Shown: in pieces, positions 8,164 through 15,870 of the stretch
Position numbering within the stretch: position 1 is the first letter of the stretch
Layout: each line of letters starts with the position of its first letter
IMG/VR virus record: IMGVR_UViG_3300042542_003748
Span: 1 to 64,000 of that record
Origin: a virus
Strand: one strand, 5' to 3'
Length of the DNA stretch: 64,000 nucleotides
The notes under the pieces: model-generated
What the model saw: the letters and a program-made list of their open reading frames with translations, nothing else
Told to the model about the DNA's origin: nothing
The model's database searches: none
Translations under genes and position numbers: made by a program

Positions 8164-8415
8164 ATGAAAACCTATATCCACGTCAATCAACATCACATCC
8201 GTTCCAATAAAACAAAAGGAACAAATCTACCTGTCATAACCGTAAAACAAGGTAAGAAGAACACCTATTGTAATGAAGTTGAGATATTAGGTCCAAGTAA
8301 AGTTATATATGGTGGTGAAGGATGTGAGGCAAAACCACTATTATCTTGTGGTGCAAGAGTGGTTATTATTACGGAAAGTGAAGTTAGAATAATAGATGGA
8401 CAACCCCCTTTATAA
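8164..8415 (+). CDS. Small basic hypothetical protein
   Basis: 83 residues, beta-rich: IHVNQHHIRSNKTKGTNLPV, then VKQGKKNTYCNEVEILGP and a hydrophobic end. Its shape resembles small phage proteins that accompany modification genes, but no family is assigned. Confidence 0.55.
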   Translation: MKTYIHVNQHHIRSNKTKGTNLPVITVKQGKKNTYCNEVEILGPSKVIYGGEGCEAKPLLSCGARVVIITESEVRIIDGQPPL

Positions 8416-8453
8416 TCTCCAAAAAAATACCTACAATTATAGAAAATCAAATA

Positions 8454-9320
8454 ATGGAAAATAATATAGAACAATTTGTAAATAAAATAATAAATGGGGA
8501 TTGTATTGAGGTTATGTCTACCTTCCCCGAAAATAGTATTGACCAAGTTATCACATCACCTCCATATAATGTTAATATCTCTTATGACACATACAATGAT
8601 GGTTTAACTATGGAACAATATTGGGAATGGACTGAAAAGTGGTTGACCCAAGCATTCAGAGTATTGAAAGAGGATGGAAGATTATCTTTGAACATTCCTT
8701 ATGAAATCAATACACAAGATAGAGGTGGAAGAGTTTTTATGGTTGCTGAGTTTTGGATGTTAATGAAGAAAGTTGGATTCCAATTCTTTGGTGTTGTTGA
8801 CTTGGAAGAACAATCCCCACATAGAAGTAAAACTACAGCATGGGGTTCTTGGATGAGTAGTTCTAGTCCTTATATCTACAATCCAAAAGAATGTGTAATA
8901 TTGGCATATAAGAAATTTCATAAGAAACAAACCAAAGGACAACCACAATGGACAGGAACACCAGTTGTCCAAGAAGATGGTAAAACCAAAATGACTTATC
9001 TTGATGAAGATAAGAAAGAGTTTATGGAATTGGTTTATGGTCAATGGAGTTACTTTGCAGATACCAAGACATTAACGAAAGCCACGTTCAGCATGGATAT
9101 TCCAACAAAAGCGATAAAGATTTTGACATATAAAAACGATATTGTCTTAGACCCATTCTGTGGTAGTGCAACAACAATGGTTGCCGCTGAGATATTAGAT
9201 AGAAGATGGGTTGGGATAGAATTAAGTCCAAATTATACAAAGATTGGAACTGATAGGGTTCAAGCCTTTGTGGATAACAAGAAACAAATGAAAATAGAAT
9301 TTGAAGAAGGAGCTGAATAA
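8454..9320 (+). CDS. DNA methyltransferase, N4-cytosine or N6-adenine (TSPPY class)
   Basis: 288 residues. The catalytic motif IV is VITSPPYNVNISYD around residue 37 and the AdoMet-binding motif I is near the C terminus, VLDPFCGSATTMVAA with GIELSPNYTKIG, so the order is the beta class. TSPPY is common in N4-cytosine enzymes but also occurs in N6-adenine enzymes, so the base cannot be fixed. No endonuclease gene is adjacent. Confidence 0.92.
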   Translation: MENNIEQFVNKIINGDCIEVMSTFPENSIDQVITSPPYNVNISYDTYNDGLTMEQYWEWTEKWLTQAFRVLKEDGRLSLNIPYEINTQDRGGRVFMVAEFWMLMKKVGFQFFGVVDLEEQSPHRSKTTAWGSWMSSSSPYIYNPKECVILAYKKFHKKQTKGQPQWTGTPVVQEDGKTKMTYLDEDKKEFMELVYGQWSYFADTKTLTKATFSMDIPTKAIKILTYKNDIVLDPFCGSATTMVAAEILDRRWVGIELSPNYTKIGTDRVQAFVDNKKQMKIEFEEGAE

Positions 9321-9342
9321 GTTCCTTTTTTTGTTTAAGGGG

Positions 9343-9351
9343 GATATTTAT
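9343..9351 (+). promoter_or_regulatory. gATATTTAT box before the DHH gene
   Basis: GATATTTAT 17 bp before the start, in the short gap after the methylase. It belongs to the putative late-promoter family found before most tagged genes. Confidence 0.5.
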
Positions 9352-9368
9352 GAAGAAAACATTTTTTA

Positions 9369-11042
9369 ATGAAAAAACAATTAATTAAGGAATCAGGTAT
9401 TCGTGATATTAATGATATCGCAAAAAGATACAACAAGGCCAAAATATATTTTCATATTGATTTGGATGGTGTTACATCAGCAATTGCAATGAAAGTATAT
9501 TTGGAAAGTTATGGTATAGAGGTTGTTGATGCTGAAACAATACAATATGGTACAGATGAGTTTGCTATCAAAAAACCAGATGCCAGTGGAAATGTTATGC
9601 CTGTTTTGGTAGATTTTGCTCACGGAAAACCAATGTTTAAGATTCATACAGACCATCACGATAGACAAGCAGGGGTTGAATCAGGAACATCAACAAGTTT
9701 CAGACATGCAAGGTCAAATGTTGAAACAATATCAGGTGTAATTTCAACATATGACTTATTTCCTCCATCTGACATTAAAATAATATCAACAATTGATTCT
9801 GCTAATTTTAGAGCAATGAATATTACTGTTAGGGAGGTTATGAATTACATTTTCAAGGTTGAAAAAGAATCTCCTGAAAGAAGTAATATAATAATGGGAT
9901 TGGTTACAAACAAAATATTGTTAGCGTTTAAAAATAAAGAATTTGAAGGTAAAAATATATTAGAGAGACTTGTTCTTATTTGTACTCCATCACTTAAAAA
10001 TATCTATAATAATTTGATAAGAATGATTATGGATTCTGGTTTAATGGATAAAGTGAAGGGATTTTTGAACACAGAGTTGGGTAATGAAGAACCAAAAGGT
10101 GATAAAATCAGAAGAATTCAACAACAACTTCAAAAACATGGTGAAACCTATTTGGAGAAAGTTAGAGGTAACATAGGTAAACAACTCAAATACGAGGATG
10201 GTATTATCATCAAAGATGGGTCTGCTGGTGCTAGTATGGCTAATGTTGGAAGTTATGATAGATATGTGGCTTTTGAATTGATTCCTGACGCTGATTTCCA
10301 GGTTGTAACTTGGGGTTCAGTTGGATTATTACAAGTTTCTTGTAATCCATATAAAGAATCTAGAGGACTCAAAGGGGTTGATTTAGGTAAAATGAATACA
10401 GAAATTCTCAATAACCATAAATCTGAATTAGAAGGTATTAAGACTACACTTTTACGTTTAAAAGAAGTTGCTGAAAGTAGTAAAAAATTTGTACCTTATG
10501 AAAGTGTTGGTTTTACCTTTCAAGATTTTATTGCATTGTATAGCGAAAAAGATGAGAATGGTAAAGTTATCAAAGATAAAGATGGTAAAATCATAAATAT
10601 AAAAGGCTATTTTGATGTACCTGAAAAATTTAAAAATTTTACAAACAAAAAAAGTGAAGAGGAAAATAAGAAAAGTGAGGAGGAAAATAAGAAAAAAGGA
10701 CAAAAAAAAATGACCCCACTTAAGTTTTGGCAAAATCTAATTAGAAAAACTATGATGAAACCTTTTGTTGGTTTAACGGATTTTGAACAAAGTATTCTAA
10801 AAGAAGTTTATATTAATGCTTATGATGTTATAAAAAACAATAGTGGTGGACACAAGTGTATTACAAATTTCCAAGCTTCTGCTTTGGGTGGTGGATTCGG
10901 TCCATACAAAACAACTGAGTTCATTGGAATGATTAAAGATGAGTTTGTTGAAAAGTTGAAAAATGAAATTCAGAAAGAGAAAAAACAGAATATCGATGAA
11001 AACTACTTTAGGAATATAATAAAGAAAATAATGAAAGGTTAA
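9369..11042 (+). CDS. DHH-family phosphoesterase
   Basis: 557 residues. The motif IYFHIDLDGVTS (His29, Asp31, Asp33) near the N terminus, MPVLVDFAHGKP, and the DHH-like TDHHDRQAG segment mark the metal site; SGGHKCITNFQASALG near residue 500 fits a DHHA1 end. Family members hydrolyse phosphodiesters of short oligonucleotides or cyclic dinucleotides, or act as exonucleases. A charged insert with two SEEENKK units lies near residue 430. The start (KKQLIKES) resembles the (I/L)-X-E tags, and a late-type box precedes it. Confidence 0.85.
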   Translation: MKKQLIKESGIRDINDIAKRYNKAKIYFHIDLDGVTSAIAMKVYLESYGIEVVDAETIQYGTDEFAIKKPDASGNVMPVLVDFAHGKPMFKIHTDHHDRQAGVESGTSTSFRHARSNVETISGVISTYDLFPPSDIKIISTIDSANFRAMNITVREVMNYIFKVEKESPERSNIIMGLVTNKILLAFKNKEFEGKNILERLVLICTPSLKNIYNNLIRMIMDSGLMDKVKGFLNTELGNEEPKGDKIRRIQQQLQKHGETYLEKVRGNIGKQLKYEDGIIIKDGSAGASMANVGSYDRYVAFELIPDADFQVVTWGSVGLLQVSCNPYKESRGLKGVDLGKMNTEILNNHKSELEGIKTTLLRLKEVAESSKKFVPYESVGFTFQDFIALYSEKDENGKVIKDKDGKIINIKGYFDVPEKFKNFTNKKSEEENKKSEEENKKKGQKKMTPLKFWQNLIRKTMMKPFVGLTDFEQSILKEVYINAYDVIKNNSGGHKCITNFQASALGGGFGPYKTTEFIGMIKDEFVEKLKNEIQKEKKQNIDENYFRNIIKKIMKG

Positions 11043-11044
11043 GA

Positions 11045-11392
11045 TTAAAGGGGGAATGTAACAACATCCCCCTTTTTAATTCCCATTCCTTTACAAGTTC
11101 CTCCTTTTACTTCAAGAATAAAGTTTCCTTCACCACAATAATTCTTATGTGATTCATTAATCATTGGTTGACAATTATGATGTATTTTGGTGATAACATC
11201 ATTGTCGATGAATATGATATCTAGTGGTATAATACAATTTTTCATCCAAAAACAATGTTCTTGGTTTTTCATTACGAATAACATTCCGTTGAATGTTTTA
11301 TCAAATTTTTTGAACATCATTCCTTCTTGAGTTTCTTCGGGAGATGTTTGGATTTTTACCTTGAAAATGTTTCCGTTTATACTTAACTTCAT
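11045..11392 (-). CDS. DUF192-family protein
   Basis: 115 residues. SPEETQEGMMFKKFDKTFNG, then MLFVMKNQEHCFWMKNCIIP, LDIIFID and a late CKGMGIKKGD match the DUF192 fold (barrel of unknown activity, common in bacteria and in some phages). Usually exported in bacteria; no signal peptide here, so it is probably cytoplasmic or virion-borne. A late-type box lies just upstream. Convergent with the DHH gene. Confidence 0.85.
   Translation of the reverse strand: MKLSINGNIFKVKIQTSPEETQEGMMFKKFDKTFNGMLFVMKNQEHCFWMKNCIIPLDIIFIDNDVITKIHHNCQPMINESHKNYCGEGNFILEVKGGTCKGMGIKKGDVVTFPL
11047..11077. terminator. Bidirectional terminator
   Basis: AAAGGGGGA and TCCCCCTTTTT form a hairpin between two convergent genes; it overlaps the last codons of the DUF192 gene. 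Confidence 0.8.
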
Positions 11393-11393
11393 A

Positions 11394-11405
11394 CTTATAA
11401 ATATA
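11394..11405 (-). promoter_or_regulatory. tATATTTATA box before the DUF192 gene
   Basis: On the - strand the sequence reads TATATTTATAAG immediately before the start codon; same family as the boxes before tagged genes. Confidence 0.45.
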
Positions 11406-11418
11406 ATAATAATTCGTT

Positions 11419-11805
11419 ATGGGAAATTGTGCTGGTATCTTATTAAAATATAAAAATCAATGTTTATTATGTAAACGAAGTCAGAAGAGTAGTTTACCTG
11501 GTGTATGGTCTGTACCTGGTGGTCATTTGGAGAAAGGTGAGAGTGTTGAAAATGGTGCTATTAGAGAGTTTAGTGAGGAGACAGGATTGGTGATATTGGG
11601 TGATTTGAAATATTTGGCAACATTGACTGGTGGGGGTAGAATGAAGTATTATTTGTTTATGTATGAGATTTCAAGAAAGGTCGAGATTGATTTGGATGAG
11701 GCTATGGATGGTCACGAACACGATGAATGTGGGTGGTTTAATAAAAAAAACTTGCCTGATAATGTTGAAAAACAACTTTTTTTTATAATTAATAAAATTT
11801 TTTGA
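11419..11805 (+). CDS. Nudix hydrolase
   Basis: 128 residues. A complete Nudix box is present: the segment starting GGHLEKGESVENGA (about residue 34) and ending REFSEETGL fits GX5EX7REUXEEXGU. It hydrolyses a nucleoside diphosphate linked to another group; the substrate cannot be told. The start GNCAGILLKYKNQCLLCKRS matches MutT-like proteins. It fits nucleotide-pool housekeeping beside the DHH gene. Confidence 0.92.
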   Translation: MGNCAGILLKYKNQCLLCKRSQKSSLPGVWSVPGGHLEKGESVENGAIREFSEETGLVILGDLKYLATLTGGGRMKYYLFMYEISRKVEIDLDEAMDGHEHDECGWFNKKNLPDNVEKQLFFIINKIF

Positions 11806-11877
11806 TACTTTTTGTAAATATTGATATATTTATATTCACAACCCAACTTCCCTTTCTTATGTTGGTCGATATATCTT

Positions 11878-11914
11878 AACCCCGATAAATGTAGAAATTT
11901 GTTGGGGTTTTTTT
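11878..11914 (+). terminator. Rho-independent terminator
   Basis: AACCCC and GGGGTT arms around a 20-nt loop, followed by a T run; ends the Nudix transcript before the first tagged-protein unit. Confidence 0.75.
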
Positions 11915-11924
11915 ATTTATATGA

Positions 11925-11933
11925 GATATTTAT
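11925..11933 (+). promoter_or_regulatory. gATATTTAT box, tagged operon 1
   Basis: GATATTTAT 30 bp before the first of three consecutive tagged genes, directly after a terminator. Confidence 0.6.
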
Positions 11934-11962
11934 TTTTATAAAATAAAATTGAAAAAAAAACG

Positions 11963-12427
11963 ATGAAAAAGATAGTAAGATTAACAGAAAGTGATTTAAC
12001 TAATTTGGTTAAAAGGATAATTAAAGAACAAGATGAAAACGAAGAATATCTTGAAAAATTCAAGATATTAATTGACAATGAACAATTTGAAACGGCATTA
12101 CAATTAGGTGAAACATTAGATTTGGAAGACAAAGTTTTGGACTTAATTTTAGATAAAATAGTTAAAGAAGGTGACTTCAAGTGGTGGGTAAAAAAAGTAC
12201 ATTCTGTAATGAAAGAAAAAAAATATAGGCGGATTGATTCAGCCATTGATGATATAACGTATGAATTTATTGAAAAAGATTATTATGCAAATATATTATA
12301 TAACATAATTAACAATATGACAGACCAAAATAAAACAGATGAATTTTATTTTAAAATGATTAAACTGATATATTCTGAAATAGAAAAACAAATAAAAAAA
12401 GATGAAAAAGATAGTAAGATTAACTGA
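11963..12427 (+). CDS. Tagged protein, type A, helical body
   Basis: 154 residues. Residues 1-23 are the type A tag: MKKIVRLTESDL, then LVKRIIKEQ with the I20-K21-E22/Q23 site-like end. The body is predicted helical and highly charged; no family recognised. Its last nine codons are the DNA that encodes the start of the next gene's tag in another frame (26-bp overlap), so the tag cassette of the next gene supplies this gene's stop. If the tag works like a T4 capsid-targeting peptide, the protein would be packaged and cleaved after Glu22. Confidence 0.7.
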   Translation: MKKIVRLTESDLTNLVKRIIKEQDENEEYLEKFKILIDNEQFETALQLGETLDLEDKVLDLILDKIVKEGDFKWWVKKVHSVMKEKKYRRIDSAIDDITYEFIEKDYYANILYNIINNMTDQNKTDEFYFKMIKLIYSEIEKQIKKDEKDSKIN

Positions 12428-12800
12428 AAGTGATTTAGTTAGATTGGTTAAAAGAGTTATTAATGAAAAAAGAAATATGAATGAATACGAGTATTTTTAT
12501 TATATTCCAGATTGGTATGGTCCGAATACAATGTTTAATGAAAATGATGAAAAAGTAAAATTGTCAGATTATCCTGAAATTGAAGATGCCTTTAAATTCT
12601 TTAATAATGAAAATGTTGATATAATAAAACTTAATGAAGACGATAGGGACATGACATTAATTAGAAAAGTACATACGTTCATAGATGACAGCAATAATAT
12701 TTCTTGGCCATTCTTCAACGAAAATAGAATCCAAAAAATGTGGATGGAAAAATATTTGAAAAACGGATTAATATTAATAAAATTGAAAAAAAAACGATGA
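12402..12800 (+). CDS. Tagged protein, type A, unknown body
   Basis: 132 residues. Tag at 1-22 (MKKIVRLTESDL, RLVKRVINE, site-like I20-N21-E22), then an acidic, aromatic body (NEYEYFYYIPDWYGPN) with no recognised domain. Its tag DNA is nearly identical to that of the next gene although the bodies differ. It overlaps the next start by 4 bp. Confidence 0.7.
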   Translation: MKKIVRLTESDLVRLVKRVINEKRNMNEYEYFYYIPDWYGPNTMFNENDEKVKLSDYPEIEDAFKFFNNENVDIIKLNEDDRDMTLIRKVHTFIDDSNNISWPFFNENRIQKMWMEKYLKNGLILIKLKKKR

Positions 12801-13246
12801 AAAAGATAGTAAGATTAACTGAAAGTGATTTAGTTAGATTGATTAAAAGAGTAATTAACGAACAATCAATAAGTGGAAAAACTTTAGAAGATTTTAAAAA
12901 ATGGGCAATGAATAAACAAAATGAATGTCCAGAACCAACGGACCCTTGGGATAGATATTGCCCCCAAGGAACTTGGAAATATGATACTAGAAATGGGAAC
13001 ATTAGGTTTTTTTCTGATAAGAATGAAGTTGTTATGGAAACAACTATAATGCCTAATGATGACAAATACAACGGACCTGTGGTTGAGTTACAATATTTAG
13101 CAAATTGGGTATCTAAAAAAAATGTTCCATATTATAATGGTGTTTGGAAATGGGGAGGGGTAAAAGGAGCATGGAGTGCAGGTAATCTACAAAGTGTTAA
13201 TTTGTATGATAACGATAAAAATTTTTTAGGTACTATGACTTTTTAA
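12797..13246 (+). CDS. Tagged protein, type A, unknown body
   Basis: 149 residues from the ATG at 12797, chosen because it gives the conserved tag (RLIKRVINEQ, I20-N21-E22/Q23) and a 4-bp ATGA overlap; a longer reading frame from 12740 would bury the tag. The body has CPEPTDPWDRYCPQGTWKYD, a likely disulfide or metal pair, and a beta-rich C terminus (GVWKWGGVKGAWSAGNLQSV). Not recognised. A terminator follows. Confidence 0.7.
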   Translation: MKKIVRLTESDLVRLIKRVINEQSISGKTLEDFKKWAMNKQNECPEPTDPWDRYCPQGTWKYDTRNGNIRFFSDKNEVVMETTIMPNDDKYNGPVVELQYLANWVSKKNVPYYNGVWKWGGVKGAWSAGNLQSVNLYDNDKNFLGTMTF

Positions 13247-13258
13247 GTTTAAGAAAAA

Positions 13259-13295
13259 ATCCCCATCTCAAAAAAAGGTGGGGTTTCTTTTTTTT
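13259..13295 (+). terminator. Rho-independent terminator
   Basis: CCCCATCT / AGGTGGGG hairpin followed by a T-rich tract, 13 bp after the third tagged gene. Confidence 0.85.
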
Positions 13296-13323
13296 ATGAA
13301 GATTATTTCTTATATTTTCCATT

Positions 13324-14142
13324 ATGAATATACTGAGCCTTTTCGATGGAATGTCCTGTGGTCAAATAGCATTAAACAAAGTTGGAATAAAATATGACAA
13401 CTATTATGCTTCAGAGATTGACCAGCACGCAATTAAAGTAACCCAACACAACTATCCAAATACAATTCAACTTGGTGACATTACCAAAATCAAAGGTAGT
13501 GATTTACCTAGTATTGATTTATTATTTGGTGGTAGTCCTTGTCAAAGTTTTTCATCTGCTGGTAATAGAACAGGATTTGATGGAAAGAGTGGATTATTTT
13601 GGGAATATGTAAGAATATTGAATGAAGTTAAACCCAAATATTTTCTATTAGAAAATGTTAAGATGAAAAAGGAATGGGAAGACATCATAACAAAAGAGAT
13701 GGGAGTTGAACCAATTTCAATTAATAGTAATTTGGTATCAGCTCAAAACAGAGAAAGATTATATTGGACAAATATTCCTAATGTAACTCAACCAGAAAAT
13801 AGAAATATCAAATTGAATGATGTGTTGGGTAATTCAGAGTTCAGAGAAATACCAAAATGTTTTTATAATAAGTGGGGAAACAAACCTAGAATTGAGAAGG
13901 GAGTGAATTGGGTATGTAATGACAAATCAAATTGTTTAACCACCAAAAATTGTCATACCAATCAGTATTTGTTCAATGAGGATAAAAGTTTATGTAGATT
14001 ATTGACCGCTGATGAGTTTGAGAGATTGCAAACAATACCTGAAGGATATACCTCTGTGGTTAATAATACTGAAAGGTATAAGATGATTGGTAATGGTTGG
14101 ACTGTGGATGTAATTTCTCATATATTTTCTTCATTGAAATAA
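13324..14142 (+). CDS. C5 cytosine DNA methyltransferase (Dcm-like)
   Basis: 272 residues, close to full length. Motif I NILSLFDGMSCGQIAL, catalytic PCQ motif in LFGGSPCQSFSSAG (Cys about residue 76), ENV motif in FLLENVKMKK, QNRERLYWTNIPN, and the C-terminal motif X region YKMIGNGWTVDVISHI. It methylates C5 of cytosine. It is the second C5 enzyme of the window, with a proper target-recognition stretch (residues about 175-225). No restriction partner nearby. Confidence 0.93.
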   Translation: MNILSLFDGMSCGQIALNKVGIKYDNYYASEIDQHAIKVTQHNYPNTIQLGDITKIKGSDLPSIDLLFGGSPCQSFSSAGNRTGFDGKSGLFWEYVRILNEVKPKYFLLENVKMKKEWEDIITKEMGVEPISINSNLVSAQNRERLYWTNIPNVTQPENRNIKLNDVLGNSEFREIPKCFYNKWGNKPRIEKGVNWVCNDKSNCLTTKNCHTNQYLFNEDKSLCRLLTADEFERLQTIPEGYTSVVNNTERYKMIGNGWTVDVISHIFSSLK

Positions 14143-14165
14143 TTTTTTATTCCAATTTCTTTTCT

Positions 14166-14173
14166 TATCTTCG
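14166..14173 (+). promoter_or_regulatory. Possible host-type -7 element
   Basis: TATCTTCG, one base off TAnnTTTG, 24 bp before the next gene, which also has a strong AAGGAGA ribosome binding site, rare in this window. Confidence 0.4.
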
Positions 14174-14196
14174 TTTCAACAAAAAAACAAGGAGAT

Positions 14197-14442
14197 ATGA
14201 ACAACACAATCAATCAAACATTGGGACAAATTTTAAAAGGGAAAAACAATGGTATCTTTGTTAATCCAAATGGTGAGTATATTAATGTAACAAGATATTA
14301 TTATAAGAACACTTTGAAGTTCAATGTAATATTCTCCAAAAATATATATGACATTGCTACAAGACCCGCTATCAATACAACCAGTGAAAAAAAGGTATTA
14401 AAATTGTTGAGCACAGAAAATTACGAACTAGTAAATCAATAA
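14197..14442 (+). CDS. Small hypothetical protein
   Basis: 81 residues; N-terminal NTINQTLGQILKGKNNGIFV, otherwise beta-rich; not recognised. Preceded by a clear purine-rich Shine-Dalgarno sequence (AAGGAGATATG), unlike most genes here. First gene of a run leading to smpB. Confidence 0.55.
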   Translation: MNNTINQTLGQILKGKNNGIFVNPNGEYINVTRYYYKNTLKFNVIFSKNIYDIATRPAINTTSEKKVLKLLSTENYELVNQ

Positions 14443-14446
14443 AAAT

Positions 14447-14677
14447 ATGAAAGCACACGAAGCTGAAAATTGGACATATCTTCACGCCAAAATGAGAGAT
14501 GAAGAATTTCATTATTGTTTCAAACATTTCTCTAGTTTTGAAGAAATAGAGGATGAAGAGTTCCACAAGTTGAGAAATCAATATTTGGAAACCGCTGAAC
14601 TATTGGAAAAGTATATTAAAAACAAATACTACGAAGCCAATTGGGAAGTAGAATATGATGATGAAGATGAAGATTGA
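14447..14677 (+). CDS. Small acidic hypothetical protein
   Basis: 76 residues, helical with an acidic tail (EVEYDDEDED). KAHEAENWTYLHAKMRDEEF and LRNQYLETAELLEKYI suggest a helical hairpin. Not recognised. Its 3' end overlaps the smpB start by 23 bp. Confidence 0.55.
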   Translation: MKAHEAENWTYLHAKMRDEEFHYCFKHFSSFEEIEDEEFHKLRNQYLETAELLEKYIKNKYYEANWEVEYDDEDED

Positions 14678-15083
14678 AAACAAGAAAACCAGATTTGAAT
14701 ATAACTTCCTTGAAACTTACGAGGCCGGCATTGTATTGACAGGAATGGAAGTTAAAGGTATTCGTCAGGGAAATGTTAATTTAACCGACACTTATTGTTT
14801 TTTTAAGGATAATGATTTGTGGGTTAAAAATATTTTTATATCTTTGGGTAATGATGATAGCAAAAGGGAACGAAAACTCTTGTTAAAGAAAGTAGAACTC
14901 AAAAGGTTAAAGTCAAAGTTAATTAATGGTTTAACAATAGTCCCAACCAAAATCTATATTAATGATAGAGGTTTTGTCAAAGTTGAAATTGTGTTAGCAC
15001 AAGGAAAAAAACTTTACGATAAGCGTGAATCTATTAAGAATAGAGATATTGAAAGGGAACTTCAATCAAAATCAAAATGGTAA
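14655..15083 (+). CDS. smpB: SmpB, tmRNA-binding protein
   Basis: SmpB binds tmRNA and brings it to stalled ribosomes for trans-translation. Seen: NKKTRFEYNFLETYEAGIVL, the GMEVKGIRQGNVNLTD motif, VKVEIVLAQGKKLYDKRESI, and a short basic tail. 142 residues from the first ATG; three in-frame ATGs in the next four codons are possible starts, the most SmpB-like beginning at 14667. The usual LSL/HYAP-like middle segment is replaced by divergent sequence (NIFISLGNDDSKRERKLLL). No tmRNA gene was seen, so it would act with host tmRNA. Confidence 0.9.
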   Translation: MMMKMKIENKKTRFEYNFLETYEAGIVLTGMEVKGIRQGNVNLTDTYCFFKDNDLWVKNIFISLGNDDSKRERKLLLKKVELKRLKSKLINGLTIVPTKIYINDRGFVKVEIVLAQGKKLYDKRESIKNRDIERELQSKSKW

Positions 15084-15340
15084 AAAAGGTATTTAACAAA
15101 ACGACATTCACACAAAAATACGGAGATAGATGTAATAGAGGATTGAGTTGGTGTTGCAGAAAAAACCACTTCAACATTGAAATCATTCGTTCAGGTTTAT
15201 CTTGGTATATCTTAGCTCACCGAACAAAGGATGACGCATATTGGAACTCATTGTGGATAAAGAAAAGATGGGATGAGTTGGATGATGCGATGGATTTTGT
15301 TAGTAAGTTTGATTATGAAAAATTAAAAGCACAATTATGA
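15077..15340 (+). CDS. Hypothetical protein
   Basis: 87 residues, basic N-terminal half with paired Cys (SWCCRKNHFNIEII), Trp-rich middle (YWNSLWIKKRWDEL). Not recognised. Overlaps smpB by 7 bp and the next gene by 4 bp. Confidence 0.55.
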   Translation: MVKKVFNKTTFTQKYGDRCNRGLSWCCRKNHFNIEIIRSGLSWYILAHRTKDDAYWNSLWIKKRWDELDDAMDFVSKFDYEKLKAQL

Positions 15341-15612
15341 ATACAATAAATTATAATGTAAGAATTGAAAACGAAAAGTTTGGTGTATTATTGAACGAGA
15401 ACTTTGTTGATGGAATACAATTCAAGTTATTCTTGAAAATGATTAATGGTGCATTAGAACTGAAAACTAATTTGACATTCTTCAACGGAGTTGACTTTAT
15501 GATTCACATTCCCTATACTAAACTTGTTGATTCAATTGTAACAACAAAACTTGATACTTATGGAATGAGTGAGATTGTTAAATCAAAGATTGAAGCTCTC
15601 GTCACAAAATAA
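15337..15612 (+). CDS. Hypothetical protein
   Basis: 91 residues, alternating hydrophobic beta-like pattern (NYNVRIENEKFGVLL, FNGVDFMIHIPYTKLVDSIV). Not recognised; ATGA overlap with the upstream gene. Confidence 0.55.
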   Translation: MNTINYNVRIENEKFGVLLNENFVDGIQFKLFLKMINGALELKTNLTFFNGVDFMIHIPYTKLVDSIVTTKLDTYGMSEIVKSKIEALVTK

Positions 15613-15633
15613 AATGTTTAAACCAAATCAAAA

Positions 15634-15762
15634 ATGAGATTATTGTTATTCGGACTATGTTTGACTTTTATGGTTGCTTGTTGTCCTGCGAAAAAAACTT
15701 GTTGTCAAAAAACTGAGAAAACTTGTCACAAAGTAGAAACAGATAGTTGTAGCCACAAGTAG
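15634..15762 (+). CDS. Cys-rich short lipoprotein-like peptide
   Basis: 42 residues: a hydrophobic start RLLLFGLCLTFMVACC with a lipobox-like VACC, then a tail with repeated Cys (KKTCCQKTEKTCHKVETDSC). It looks like a small lipoprotein with a metal-binding or cross-linking tail. Too short for family assignment. Confidence 0.5.
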   Translation: MRLLLFGLCLTFMVACCPAKKTCCQKTEKTCHKVETDSCSHK

Positions 15763-15808
15763 TTTCCTTGTTTAGAAAAATAAGGTGGTGGAGTCCTTAA
15801 TCGGTCCT

Positions 15809-15840
15809 AAAGGAGATAGAGATATCTCCTTTTTTATTTT
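15809..15840 (+). terminator. Rho-independent terminator
   Basis: AAAGGAGATA / TATCTCCTTTTTT hairpin, 47 bp after the lipoprotein-like gene and just before a late-type box. Confidence 0.85.
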
Positions 15841-15845
15841 AGTGG

Positions 15846-15859
15846 TATATTTATAAATA
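15846..15859 (+). promoter_or_regulatory. TATATTTATAAATA box
   Basis: Strong member of the box family, 11 bp before the Dps-like gene, immediately downstream of a terminator. Confidence 0.65.
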
Positions 15860-15870
15860 AAAAAAAAATA

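Noticed and set aside
12740-12796. Longer start for the third type A protein
   Set aside because: It would put the conserved tag inside the protein; the ATG at 12797 gives the tag at residue 1 and a 4-bp ATGA overlap.
15846-15859. Direct T4 late promoter TATAAATA
   Set aside because: The strongest boxes contain TATAAATA partly by palindromy, but other copies show only TATTTATA in sense orientation, so equating it with the T4 element is not supported.
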